Part shown: positions 35,801 to 43,067 of the stretch, one piece after another
How positions within the stretch are numbered: the stretch's first letter is position 1
Layout: every line of letters begins with the position of its first letter
Assembly (NCBI GenBank): GCA_019636495.1
Contig: JAHBXL010000004.1
Span: 124,001-188,000, forward strand
DNA: 64,000 nt
Source: Phycisphaeraceae bacterium
GTDB lineage: Bacteria > Planctomycetota > Phycisphaerae > Phycisphaerales > UBA1924
Reading direction: 5' to 3'
Made by a program: the position numbers and the translations under genes
Notes under the pieces: model-generated
Seen by the model: only the letters and a program-made list of their open reading frames with translations
What the model was told of the DNA's origin: nothing
Databases searched by the model: none

Positions 35801-35970
35801 CCGCGCCCCACGCCGCGACCGGCGGGCACGGCGCGGCGGCGGAACCGCCACCCTTCGATGACCCCTTCCGCGTGCCGGTCGTCACCTTCGCGCCCGGCAA
35901 GAAAGCCGGCCCGGTCGGCAACTTCCGCGATGGCGGCGGGCCGGATAAGGATGACGATCTGCCGGTGTGA
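32803..35970 (+). CDS. dnaB: Replicative DNA helicase DnaB with intein
   Basis: This is the replication-fork helicase. The precursor is 1055 residues, about 561 after splicing. The N-terminal primase-interacting domain begins PHSPEAEMALLGAMILDP. The RecA-like motor has Walker A ARPSMGKT, split by the intein between K250 and T745. It continues with IAFFSLEMSKSSIAQRML, Walker B IFIDYLQLM and ICLSQLNRGPEAR, and ends with ESGSIEQDADVVMLLHRE and IIIAKQRNGPT. The intein (251-744) sits in frame. A Gly/Pro-rich tail follows the helicase core. The stop is directly followed by a MITE-like element. The ATG at MTDLSNNSG is used. Confidence 0.95.
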   Translation: MTDLSNNSGAGGPQDQPPRDRKRTDDAARRQPLEKMFEKPPPHSPEAEMALLGAMILDPTIVHDVVPIIRTPEAFYIVAHVAIYDAIVRMYDQKQSGDLVLLHEELRDKEQLAGVGGAAYLQKLAEETPGPAAAEHFARIIADKYKLRRLINAGGKILYDAYNAGTAGPEGAREVVDAAETLIFEIAQQEESSAAERLNILLDREVQRLEGLQGRGVSGVATGYADLDELTSGLQQGEMIIIAARPSMGKCLAADSEIVLADGSVATIEEIYRRKHARLATLGGDLTISWTEPSDFIDDGHKPVFEVTTRLGRRIRTTLTHPFLTLDGWTPLGDLNVGDHVAVPRRLETFGSETMRECEVRLLAYLIGDGGLTGTVPRFTATNPEIVADFEQSVREFGGLRMSVSEARSHCAPSWRIIGDEAARNAERSAFAARLGSALQASGRNRAEFARAVGVSPESVVNWTRGRTAPEPGVFDRVCKVLEVRADDLAPGGLERIRKNSPNALTRMLMTHGLMGKDSGAKHIPAAILTLRRDLLALFLNRLFSTDGWATLLASGQAQLGYSTNSERLARQVQHLLLRFGVLASLRLKWVRYRDTRRPAWQIDITDSRSILSFATNIGIFGKGEAVARVVAAVSGKRVQTNRDLIPRSVWPRIAAAKGEMSWSELARRIGGALNMHVGTRALSRPRLAKIAAALGSADLAALADSDVYWDRIVSIEPLGPMQVYDLTIPGTHNFIANDVCVHNTALALCLAEQVAFGGSAQGPRDGKQVPIAFFSLEMSKSSIAQRMLSARSGLSSHDMRSGRLSEEGYRRLADAAIELEHAPIYIDDTPGLSILGLRTRARRLVAQHGVRAIFIDYLQLMSAPGSAKESRQVEVSAISRGVKALARELEVPVICLSQLNRGPEARGDNRPRMSDLRESGSIEQDADVVMLLHREAYYHVGDRDWEMDNADKLNVAEIIIAKQRNGPTDVVKLVWDAKSTRFKNYGAYPGGTGLSPGYAAPHAATGGHGAAAEPPPFDDPFRVPVVTFAPGKKAGPVGNFRDGGGPDKDDDLPV
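33553..35034 (+). other. DnaB intein with LAGLIDADG endonuclease and two XRE-like HTH segments
   Basis: This 494-residue intein sits in the Walker A loop (GK/T site). It starts with C1 (CLAADSEIVLADG), has the TxxH block in TTLTHPF, and ends FIANDVCVHN with catalytic H493-N494 and +1 Thr. Two LAGLIDADG motifs are present: LLAYLIGDG at 112-120 and LFLNRLFSTDGW at 288-299. Between them (about 177-243) lies an XRE-type helix-turn-helix (AEFARAVGVSPESVVNWTRG), and a second similar segment spans about 396-448 (WSELARRIGG). Splicing residues look intact, so the helicase should mature. The endonuclease may be active; its acidic motifs are present. Confidence 0.93.
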
Positions 35971-35972
35971 TG

Positions 35973-36310
35973 TAGCACGGGCATCCTGCCCGTGTCTTCG
36001 AAGGCAGGTACGCAGAGAACGCAGAGGTTTCGCAGAGGCCGCGGAGGAAAACTCCGTGTTGCGATTCCCGCCGCGGCAGCGCACAATGGAGATCGTGAAG
36101 ATCCGCAGACCATTCCGCGCGGCGGTGTATGTGGCGGTGATCGTCGCGGCGAGGGGAAGGTCGTGTTCCGCGCAAATGCCGCGAGAGCGCGAACAACCAA
36201 GTCAATCAGAGCCTAAAGCGCCACTCTCTTTCTCTCTCTGTGCTCTTTGCGTGTCCTCTGCGAAACTCTGCGTACCTGTCTTGAACATCACGGGCAGGAT
36301 GCCCGTGCTA
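35973..36310. mobile_element. MITE-like element with compound terminal inverted repeats
   Basis: The outer ends TAGCACGGGCATCCTGCCCG (from 35973) and its inverted copy (ending 36310) match perfectly over 22 bases. They are followed inward by CAGGTACGCAGAG in both arms and about 40 bases of degenerate CGCAGAG units. The inner ends GTACGCAGAG at 36008 and CTCTGCGTAC at 36266 are those of the element at 3238-3356. The interior (about 36060-36225) shows no gene I can support. It fills the 337-base dnaB/DUF2330 gap, and its right end forms the TAG stop of the DUF2330 gene. Confidence 0.7.
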
Positions 36311-37843
36311 CGCCGCGGGCCACAGGTTATTCCAGTATTCCGCGCCCGCCGCATCGATGTGCACCAGCCAGATCATCCCATCGCGCTCGTGCAACTCAAA
36401 CTGCCCCGGGCCGTCGCCGCGGCGGAGTGTCGTGCCATTCGCGGCATTGAACGCCGCGAGAAACTCATCGAGCCTTGACCGCGCATACACAAGTTCGCCT
36501 GCGCGCTCGTCGCCCTCGGTCGCCTCATAGAACTTGCGCAGCACGTCGTGGCTGTTCCGCCACACATCGCCCGGACGGATACTCGGCACCGCCGGCACCG
36601 CGCCCAGCGTGACGATTCCAGAGAGCGGGCCGAGCACGACCGCCGCGACAACCGCCGTGCCGCGCCGCAGCCCGCGGGTGCGCTCGAACAGCCCGACGAA
36701 AGCGATCGCGAGGAACGCGCCCAGCAGGCCGATGTTCACCGCAAGCCCGGCGCGCGAGGTCTCGCTGTGCGCCGTGCGACCGGTTGGCGAGGTCGAATCG
36801 GTCCACGAGATCGCGATGTCGCGCTGCATGTCCGCGGGCTTCAGTGTCGCCGTCAGCCGCGTGCCGTACGCCGCGCCATCGACCAGCGGCCCGAGCGCCG
36901 AGTTCTGCACGGTGATGCGCGAGGCGTGGTGCCACACGCGCCCGTACGGCTCATCACGCACCACCACCGGCGCGCCCGCCGCGGCACGAAAGCCCGCCGC
37001 CCCCGCGCGCGTGGCACCGAACACAAACAACTCCACGCTCAGGTCGCGCTCCGCCCCCGCGCCCGTCAGCCGCATGGGGTAGATCGGCGCATCGGTCGTG
37101 AACGTGAACACCAACGGGTGCGCGGTCATCGGCTCACTCGTGCTCGCCTCGCGCGTCAATCGCGTCGCGACAAACGACCACCCCTCGCGCGCGTGCTGGT
37201 GCACCGCGCTTTCCGCCGCGGCGGGAACGTGGAAGCCGTGATCGCGCAGCCACTGCACCACCGCCTCGCCCCGCGGCGATTCCAGCGTCGTTACCTCAAA
37301 GTCGCCGACGATGCGCCGGTCGATGAACTCGGGGTCGGCAATGGGCGAGCCCGCGCTGGAGCGCGCCTTGCCCAGCGACGGCAACAACAGTGCTGCAAGA
37401 CACATGATGATCAACGCCGTTCCGCACACGGTGCGCCAGTACTTTGGCAGATACACGACGCACAGCCCGGCCAGCACGAGCATCGCGAGCGCGAATATCG
37501 CCGTGTCGTTGGCGCTCGTTCTGACAATCGGCGCAAACATTCCGCGCAAGCACGGGAACATGCCCGTGGTGCCCGGCGTCACCTCCGGACGCGAGGGCAG
37601 CGGCACGATCCACCCGAAGTCCGTTCCCGTGCCGACAAACCGCGTCTCGATCGCGAGCGTCTGCTGCTTCGTCGCGGCGTCGTACACGATCAGCGCGGCC
37701 TGGTCGGGCATCTGCGCGCCCGAGACATCGGCGATCGCCGTCGAGAACATCTTGCCATCGGCCCGTACCGCGAGCGGCAGCACGCACACAGCCAACAACG
37801 CCGCGGCGAACACGAGCGACCAGAGTCGATTCATCGCACGCAT
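36308..37843 (-). CDS. DUF2330-family membrane protein
   Basis: This 511-residue protein has a signal sequence (LWSLVFAAALLAVCVLPLAV). A DUF2330-type N-terminal region shows QAALIVYDAATKQQTLAIET and FGWIVPLPSRPEV. Two membrane segments (FALAMLVLAGLCVVYLPKYW; ALIIMCLAALLLPSLG) interrupt what is usually one periplasmic domain, and two more occur near 370-420. The family is of unknown function. The stop TAG is supplied by the end of the inverted-repeat element, so the C-terminus (AEYWNNLWPAA) may have been altered by insertion. The start at 37843 is a choice between two nearby ATGs. Confidence 0.75.
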   Translation of the reverse strand: MRAMNRLWSLVFAAALLAVCVLPLAVRADGKMFSTAIADVSGAQMPDQAALIVYDAATKQQTLAIETRFVGTGTDFGWIVPLPSRPEVTPGTTGMFPCLRGMFAPIVRTSANDTAIFALAMLVLAGLCVVYLPKYWRTVCGTALIIMCLAALLLPSLGKARSSAGSPIADPEFIDRRIVGDFEVTTLESPRGEAVVQWLRDHGFHVPAAAESAVHQHAREGWSFVATRLTREASTSEPMTAHPLVFTFTTDAPIYPMRLTGAGAERDLSVELFVFGATRAGAAGFRAAAGAPVVVRDEPYGRVWHHASRITVQNSALGPLVDGAAYGTRLTATLKPADMQRDIAISWTDSTSPTGRTAHSETSRAGLAVNIGLLGAFLAIAFVGLFERTRGLRRGTAVVAAVVLGPLSGIVTLGAVPAVPSIRPGDVWRNSHDVLRKFYEATEGDERAGELVYARSRLDEFLAAFNAANGTTLRRGDGPGQFELHERDGMIWLVHIDAAGAEYWNNLWPAA

Positions 37844-37900
37844 ACCAGACTGTACCGCGCCAGACGCCACGCTGTTCCATGGCCGTCCGCGCCAGCGCGC

Positions 37901-38368
37901 CTACGGCTCGGTTCGACACGAGCCCCCGCCACACACCACCGAGTCCGGATCGCCGCGAGCAACCGCATCGGCCTCCGCCTCCAGCATCAGCAAGCGCGAG
38001 AGCATCAGCCGGCGGCGGCCCAGGCCATCGATGATCCGCGCGACCCGCGGCCGCCAGTGCGGCTGGGCCAGCATGAGCGACCACGCGCGATAGCGCTTCA
38101 GAGCCCATAGGCACATGATCCACGCCGCGGGACCGCGATACACGTGGCCTTCATCTGTAATGGCGATGACCTGGTCGGGCGCGGCGGCGGCAGGGAGCGT
38201 GCCGGGCGCGCCCCGCGGCAGGTCCAGGTCGGGAAACTTCGCCGCGGCACGATCGCTCGTCGCGGGCATGGTGATGATGCGGATGAACGCGGGCTGCTCC
38301 CGCAGCCAGCGTGCCGCGGCGGTGCAAAGGCCGCAGGAATGATCGAACAGGACATACAACGTGTTCAT
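37901..38368 (-). CDS. DCC-family (DUF393) thiol-disulfide oxidoreductase
   Basis: This 155-residue thioredoxin-fold protein carries the defining N-terminal motif FDHSCGLC (DxxCxxC), followed by a helix. The mid part (VIAITDEGHVYRGPAAWIMC) matches the second half of DUF393, where the protein shows a substrate-binding loop and a WALKRYRAWSLML helix. The C-terminus is extended with three cysteines (VVCGGGSC). It is third in a minus-strand set after a GbsR-type regulator and a small membrane protein. Family members are thought to handle redox or quinone-type chemistry; the substrate is unknown. Confidence 0.85.
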   Translation of the reverse strand: MNTLYVLFDHSCGLCTAAARWLREQPAFIRIITMPATSDRAAAKFPDLDLPRGAPGTLPAAAAPDQVIAITDEGHVYRGPAAWIMCLWALKRYRAWSLMLAQPHWRPRVARIIDGLGRRRLMLSRLLMLEAEADAVARGDPDSVVCGGGSCRTEP

Positions 38369-38435
38369 GGGGCACCTGCAGTTGGATGATGCGTGGAGAG
38401 CAGGGATCGGTGAGCCAGCGGATCCGGCGCGGCGA

Positions 38436-38849
38436 TCAAGTCAGGACGGTGGTCCGACCCTCGGGCTCGACCGGCGGCGGCACACGGAAGAGCAATGCGC
38501 GGCTGCGGGCCTTGGAGAAGATGATGATGTTGGCAAAGTGCATGCCGCCCAGCACCAGCAGCACGATGCCCATCTTGGTCGAGAGGAACTCGATCGCGCC
38601 CTCCCAGTTGCCGGGCTTGTCACCATACTTGAGAAACAGCGCGACGAACCCGATGTTCACCAGGTAGAAGCCAACGACGAGCAGATGGTTCACCGAGTCG
38701 GCGAGTCGCTCGTTGCCGTTCATGGCATCGACCAGGAAGATCCGACCGTTCTTGTGCAGCGTCCGCGCGACCCAGATGGTCATCGCGATGCTGAGCAGGA
38801 CATAGAAGCCGTACGCGATCTCGGTGAAGGGGCTGGTTCCGGCGGGCAT
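38436..38849 (-). CDS. Small three-helix membrane protein
   Basis: This 137-residue protein has three predicted membrane helices: AYGFYVLLSIAMTIWVARTL, LLVVGFYLVNIGFVALFL and MGIVLLVLGGMHFANIIIF. A conserved-looking NGRIFL..NERLADSVNHLL loop separates the first two, and histidines lie in or near helices 2 and 3. AAGGAG seven bases before the ATG fixes the start. It lies between a GbsR-type regulator and a DCC-family oxidoreductase. I do not recognise the family by name; a redox or transport role with the DCC protein is a guess from context. Confidence 0.75.
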   Translation of the reverse strand: MPAGTSPFTEIAYGFYVLLSIAMTIWVARTLHKNGRIFLVDAMNGNERLADSVNHLLVVGFYLVNIGFVALFLKYGDKPGNWEGAIEFLSTKMGIVLLVLGGMHFANIIIFSKARSRALLFRVPPPVEPEGRTTVLT

Positions 38850-38885
38850 GGGAGTCTCCTTGTGAAAGTGGGGTGCTTCTTGTGG

Positions 38886-38904
38886 CATGGGCGTCCTGCC
38901 CATG
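38886..38904. repeat. Intergenic palindrome of the dispersed family
   Basis: CATGGGC and GCCCATG flank GTCCT, preceded by GTG. It lies between the membrane-protein gene and the GbsR gene, whose separation is 148 bases. An imperfect repeat rich in TTCTG follows to about 38953. Confidence 0.6.
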
Positions 38905-38997
38905 AGTCTTCTGTCAGATGTCTCCCCCTTCTGTTTGTTCTGTCATTCCAGAATGCCCAGGGCACGCAGCAGCGCGCGGAACGCACCCGCGCGCCCA

Positions 38998-39525
38998 TCA
39001 ACCGCCCAGCAGTTTCTTGACCTTGCCCCCCATGCGGATGAAGCCCACCACCGCCTCCCGCGGCAGTTTGCGCATCTGGCCGTACCACCCATCGCTGGTC
39101 TTCAGGAAGTCGAGCATCGCATCGATGCGCTTGCGGACCTCGTCGGGTTCTTTACTCGAGGAAGTTGCGAGCGCCGAGCATTCTTCGAGCACGCGGATCG
39201 TCGGGACGACTTCCCGCTTGCGGCGCTCATCGAGCACGACGAAGAACATCTCCCACACATCCGACAGGCTCTCGTAATGATCCCGCCGGTCGCCCATCAC
39301 CGGCACCGGCCGGATCAGCCCCCACCCGACCAACTCCCGGATGCTGTTGCTGACGTTGGATCGGGCCATCGACAGCGTCTCGGCCATGTCCTCGGCCGTC
39401 AGCGGTTTGCCCGTCAGATACAGCAGCGCGTGAATCTGGGCCACCGAGCGGTTGATCCCCCAGCGGTCCCCCATCTCCCCCCAGTGGAGGATGAACTTCT
39501 GCATGGCGGGGGTGAGGGCGATCAC
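38998..39525 (-). CDS. GbsR/MarR-family transcriptional regulator
   Basis: This 175-residue winged-helix regulator is of the GbsR type. GEMGDRWGINRSVAQIHALL and the recognition region AEDMAETLSMARSNVSNSIR are textbook for the family, followed by the wing GLIRPVPVMGDRRDHY and a dimerisation helix. The GTG start at 39525 has GGAG seven bases upstream; MQKFILHWG would be a shorter alternative. A sigma70 promoter with an overlapping 16-bp palindrome lies just upstream, suggesting that it represses itself and the two downstream genes (membrane protein, DCC oxidoreductase). Confidence 0.88.
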   Translation of the reverse strand: MIALTPAMQKFILHWGEMGDRWGINRSVAQIHALLYLTGKPLTAEDMAETLSMARSNVSNSIRELVGWGLIRPVPVMGDRRDHYESLSDVWEMFFVVLDERRKREVVPTIRVLEECSALATSSSKEPDEVRKRIDAMLDFLKTSDGWYGQMRKLPREAVVGFIRMGGKVKKLLGG

Positions 39526-39539
39526 GGGCGTTCTCCGAT

Positions 39540-39580
39540 TTCTGTATCGACAGAATACACCGAATCCTTGAGCGCGTCAA
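39540..39580 (-). promoter_or_regulatory. Promoter with overlapping palindromic operator for the GbsR operon
   Basis: On the minus strand TTGACG (39580-39575) and TATTCT (39557-39552) are 17 bases apart. The perfect inverted repeat TTCTGT-CGAT-ACAGAA (39555-39540) overlaps the -10 box. This is the layout of an autoregulated MarR/GbsR promoter. Confidence 0.75.
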
Positions 39581-39587
39581 GAAAAAT

Positions 39588-39654
39588 GTGGCATCGAGCG
39601 TCCGCTCGGATCCCCGTGGCATCGGATCACCGTGGCATCGAGCGTCTGCTCGAT
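39588..39654. repeat. Triple GTGGCAT repeat with two palindromes
   Basis: GTGGCAT occurs at 39588, 39616 and 39632. The first is followed by CGAGCG-TC-CGCTCG (39595-39608) and the last by ATCGAGC-GTCT-GCTCGAT (39637-39654). It lies between the GbsR promoter and the MntA gene. Confidence 0.65.
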
Positions 39655-39678
39655 GTCGCGGCGAAGCCGCAAAGTCCG

Positions 39679-39684
39679 TAGAAT
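39679..39684 (+). promoter_or_regulatory. TAGAAT -10 box, likely leaderless start of mntA-hepT
   Basis: TAGAAT ends six bases before the ATG at 39691, so the transcript would start at about the first codon. No good -35 is seen. The PIN gene at 15314 has the same spacing. Confidence 0.4.
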
Positions 39685-39690
39685 CCGCTC

Positions 39691-39993
39691 ATGCTCCTGA
39701 ACGGCGTCGAATTCGACCTTCGCACGATCGAGCGCCTGTGCCGCAAGGCCGGTGTGCAGCGCCTGTGGCTGACCGGTTCAATCCTGACCAGTGAGTTCCG
39801 ACCCGACAGCGATATCGATCTGCTCGTCGAGACGGATCCGCGGCAACCCGTTGGGCTGCTCGCGCTCGGGGGACTGCAGATGGACCTTTCCGACCTTCTC
39901 GGACGGCCTGTGCATCTCACGTTGCTCGGCGGCGTTCCCACCAGCGACCGACCGAGAGTGCTATCACAGGCGAGGCTTCTCGATGCCGCGTGA
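39691..39993 (+). CDS. mntA: MntA-type nucleotidyltransferase antitoxin
   Basis: This 100-residue minimal nucleotidyltransferase has the exact GSx10DxD signature (GS at LWLTGSIL, then SDIDLLVE). In MntA-HepT systems this protein neutralises the HEPN toxin by adding AMP to its active-site tyrosine. The fold then follows the usual pattern LGGLQMDLSDLLGRPVHLTL. The hepT gene overlaps its end by 11 bases, as expected for a coupled pair. A leaderless promoter is likely. Confidence 0.9.
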   Translation: MLLNGVEFDLRTIERLCRKAGVQRLWLTGSILTSEFRPDSDIDLLVETDPRQPVGLLALGGLQMDLSDLLGRPVHLTLLGGVPTSDRPRVLSQARLLDAA

Positions 39994-40360
39994 TGAAGCC
40001 GCCGCGCCAACCCCAGACGACAGGCGGCGTGTCGAGCACATGCTCCGATCAGCAAACGATGCTCGCGCAATCGTCGGCACCATGGACGCTGCCGCGCTGT
40101 CCGCTGACATGATCCGGCTTCGCGCGGCGGTGAACTGCTTCACGGAGATCGGCGAGGCCGCGGCAAGGCTATCGGCCGCGGGACGGGCGCGAGTCGGCGA
40201 ACTGCCCTGGCGACAGATCGTCGGGATGCGCAACATCGTCGTGCATGTCTACTGGGGCATCGACGTCAACGAGATCGTCAAGACCTCGCGCGACGACCTG
40301 CCCGTACTCATCGCCGCACTCGAAGACGCCCTGTCAATGTGGCCGGCCGATCCGACCTGA
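39983..40360 (+). CDS. hepT: HepT-type HEPN ribonuclease toxin
   Basis: This 125-residue all-helical HEPN protein has the defining Rx4HxY motif, RNIVVHVY. In HepT, R and H form the RNase site and the tyrosine is the residue that MntA modifies. EIGEAAARLSAAGRARVGELPW precedes it, as in the family. The ATG at 39983 overlaps the mntA stop. With the intact partner upstream, this is a complete type VII toxin-antitoxin pair. The cellular RNA target is unknown. Confidence 0.9.
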   Translation: MPRDEAAAPTPDDRRRVEHMLRSANDARAIVGTMDAAALSADMIRLRAAVNCFTEIGEAAARLSAAGRARVGELPWRQIVGMRNIVVHVYWGIDVNEIVKTSRDDLPVLIAALEDALSMWPADPT

Positions 40361-40397
40361 GCCGCACTCACGCTTACCCCTCCGCCCCGTTCACGCC

Positions 40398-43016
40398 TCA
40401 CTTCCTTGCGGAGCCCGCCCTCAGCCCCCCATCCCGCAGCACCTCCGCCCACGCCGCGCCATCCCGCGCGGTGACCTTCCATGCGCGTCCCGCGGCGAGC
40501 GGCCCCCACTCCTCCCGCCGCGCACGTTCCCGACCCGTGCTCTGCAGCGCGGCCGCCGCGCCTGCCCGCCGCACGAACTCCAACGCGGCATCGTTCACGC
40601 TCCCATGATGGGGGATTTCGAGAATGCTCGCCCCCGCCAACCTGCTTGCATCTCCCTCCTCCATCAGCCGCGCGATCGACTGCGGTCCGATGTCCCCCGT
40701 CAGCAACGCGAACCTCTCGCCCGCCTCCGTTTGGACGCTCACCCGCGCCACCAGCGAAGCATCGTTCACCAACCGCGGCACGTACCCCTCCGGCGGCCAG
40801 ACAAACTCCACTCGCGCTGCGCCGACCGCGAATGAATCTCCCGCGCCCACAGCCCGCACCTCGACCCCGCGATCGCGCAGCGCGGCCAGCAATCGCCCCG
40901 ATGCGCCCCACGGCGCACGCTCCGCCCCATCGGCGAACACCCGCGACACCAGCACCACCCGCACGCCCAGCGGCGCGACCACATCCACCAGCCCCGAGCA
41001 GTGATCGATGTCCGAGTGCGTGATCACCGCCGTCCGCACAGTGCCCGCGCCCAACTCCCGCACCGCGCGCGCCACCACCCGCTCGCCGATCCGCGGCATG
41101 AGACTCCCGCAATCCCACAGCATCGCCTCGCCGCGCCCATCGCGCACAACCATGCACGTGCCATCGCCCACTGCCAGGGCATCAACACGCAGCGCGACAT
41201 CGCGCCCCACCGCCAGCCGCGGGCCCAGCCACACCTGCGCAACCAGCCACGCCAGCAACACCGCCGACACCGCCCAACCCCGGCGCGAGTTCGCCCGCCC
41301 CCGCGCACACCACCACAGCACGCACGCCGCGGCGCACACCGCCCACACCCAGCCCACCCGCGGCAGGTGCAGCGTGGTGCCCGGCAGCGCATCGAGCGCA
41401 AGCACCACATCAATGAGAAACGCCGCGAGCAGGTCGAGCGCGCCCGCCGCGCCCTCGCCCGCCGCGGGAACCAGCACGCCAACGAGCAGCACGACGTACC
41501 CGACCCACAGCACCAGCGTGACCAGCGGCAGCACGATGATCGTCGTGACCGGCGCAAGCGGGCTGAGCATCCCCGTCTGCCAGATGACGACCGGCGCTGC
41601 CGCGGCCCAGCACAGGAGCGTCGTCGCGCACAGCGACTTGCCCGCACCGATGGCCGCGCGCAGCCCGCGGCGTGCCATCGCCGCCGCGCCACGCGAACGA
41701 TCCGGCACCAGGCCCCGAAGCGGCGCGCCGAACAGGCGCACCGTGAACCGGTCACCCTGCCACAGCAGCAACCCCGTCACGCCCATCGACAACTGGAACC
41801 CCAGCGACCAGGCATCCAGCGGCCGCCACAGCACGAGCGCACACCCGATCCACCCGAGCGTCGTCAGCCGGTCGTAGCGTCGGCCGGTCGCATCGATCAA
41901 CAGAAACGCCAGCACCATCAGCCCCGATCGGATGATCGGTGTCTCGGCGGGCAGCACGATCATGTATGCCGCGACCAGCAGCGCGAGCGCTGCGGGCTCG
42001 ATCCACCCGCGGTCACCGCTCAGCCGCAGCAGAAACAGCGCGATGAATGCCATCACGGCGAGATTGAACCCCGAGATCGCCACCAGGTGCACCAGCCCCA
42101 GCCCGCGGAACGCCGCCTGCACATCGCGCAGTTCCGGATCGCGCTCGCCGAGCAGCAGCGACCTCAACAGCGCGCGTGCGCGGCGGGATTCCTCATCGTT
42201 TTCGTCCGCGGCGGCATCGCCTGTCGCGCTCGCGCGGGCAGCGCTCGCGCGCGAGCCCAGCGCCGCCTCGGCCCGCTGGCGCATCGCGCTCCGCCAAGCC
42301 AGCCACGCCGCGTGCACGCGCGCTGCGCCCCGCGGCGGTTCGATCACGCGCACCAGCGACCGGCCCGGCGCATTGAGCGTCCCCGCCACGCCCTCCTGTG
42401 CGGCCCAGGCCCGCAGGTCATACTCCCCGGGGTTGCCCAGCGTGCGCACCGGCTCCAGCGCGCCGATCACCTCCACCCGCTGGCCTGCGCGGACCTCGGG
42501 TGCATCGCCCGCGACGAACACGCGCACGCGGCCGGAAACGCGCCGCGTTCCCCGGCTGGTCTCGATGGACTCGGTTAGAAGATCAAACGCCCACGATGGC
42601 CGCGCGGGCGGGGCATCGAACTCGCCGCGCTCCGCTTCGCGCTTCCGCGGCACATCCGCCGCGACGCCGTGGAGAGTGACCACCGCAGATGGCGCAAGCG
42701 GGTCGTGATCCAGCATCGCGGCCAGCGCGTCCCGCGGCAGTTCGTGTACCCGCGCGGCAAACCACCCCGCGCCCGCGGCAACAACTGCCGCGGCAAGCAA
42801 CACGCGGCACGCCGCGCCCCGCGCCCAAAGTCCCGCCGCGACCAGCACGCACGCCGCGGCGAACCACGGGACCGATTGTGCGAGCATCGACTCCGGCCAC
42901 GCCGCGCCGATGCGCCGGGCGATGAAGAAGCCAAGACACAGCAGCCCAAGCACGCCGAGCGAGCGGCGGGCAGGGCGGGAAGGCACGTGGCTCGGCGGCG
43001 ACCCCGACGACGACAT
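40398..43016 (-). CDS. comEC: ComEC/Rec2-family DNA uptake channel
   Basis: This 872-residue polytopic membrane protein is expected to pass single-stranded DNA across the inner membrane during transformation. An N-terminal OB-like DUF4131 region (VSGRVRVFVAGDAPEVRAGQ) is followed by the competence membrane domain (LVHLVAISGFNLAVMAFIAL, MVLAFLLIDATGRR, LSLGFQLSMGVTGLLL-type sequence). The C-terminal metallo-beta-lactamase-like domain has VITHSDIDHCSG and IPHHGSVNDAALEF. The three parts and the length agree with full ComEC. Two zinc-ribbon membrane paralogs sit just upstream on the same strand. Confidence 0.92.
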   Translation of the reverse strand: MSSSGSPPSHVPSRPARRSLGVLGLLCLGFFIARRIGAAWPESMLAQSVPWFAAACVLVAAGLWARGAACRVLLAAAVVAAGAGWFAARVHELPRDALAAMLDHDPLAPSAVVTLHGVAADVPRKREAERGEFDAPPARPSWAFDLLTESIETSRGTRRVSGRVRVFVAGDAPEVRAGQRVEVIGALEPVRTLGNPGEYDLRAWAAQEGVAGTLNAPGRSLVRVIEPPRGAARVHAAWLAWRSAMRQRAEAALGSRASAARASATGDAAADENDEESRRARALLRSLLLGERDPELRDVQAAFRGLGLVHLVAISGFNLAVMAFIALFLLRLSGDRGWIEPAALALLVAAYMIVLPAETPIIRSGLMVLAFLLIDATGRRYDRLTTLGWIGCALVLWRPLDAWSLGFQLSMGVTGLLLWQGDRFTVRLFGAPLRGLVPDRSRGAAAMARRGLRAAIGAGKSLCATTLLCWAAAAPVVIWQTGMLSPLAPVTTIIVLPLVTLVLWVGYVVLLVGVLVPAAGEGAAGALDLLAAFLIDVVLALDALPGTTLHLPRVGWVWAVCAAACVLWWCARGRANSRRGWAVSAVLLAWLVAQVWLGPRLAVGRDVALRVDALAVGDGTCMVVRDGRGEAMLWDCGSLMPRIGERVVARAVRELGAGTVRTAVITHSDIDHCSGLVDVVAPLGVRVVLVSRVFADGAERAPWGASGRLLAALRDRGVEVRAVGAGDSFAVGAARVEFVWPPEGYVPRLVNDASLVARVSVQTEAGERFALLTGDIGPQSIARLMEEGDASRLAGASILEIPHHGSVNDAALEFVRRAGAAAALQSTGRERARREEWGPLAAGRAWKVTARDGAAWAEVLRDGGLRAGSARK

Positions 43017-43067
43017 GCGTACAGACTAACGCCGCGGCGGCGAGTGTGCGACTCCCTTGCGGCGACG

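Noticed and set aside
36086..36325. Small frame beginning MEIVKIRRPFRAAVYV inside the MITE-like element
   Set aside because: It has no ribosome site, runs into the inverted repeat, and its second half is translated repeat sequence. It could be the remnant of a captured fragment, but this cannot be supported.
19966..39654. CRISPR array
   Set aside because: The recurring palindromes are scattered singly over many kilobases, without regular spacers or cas genes.
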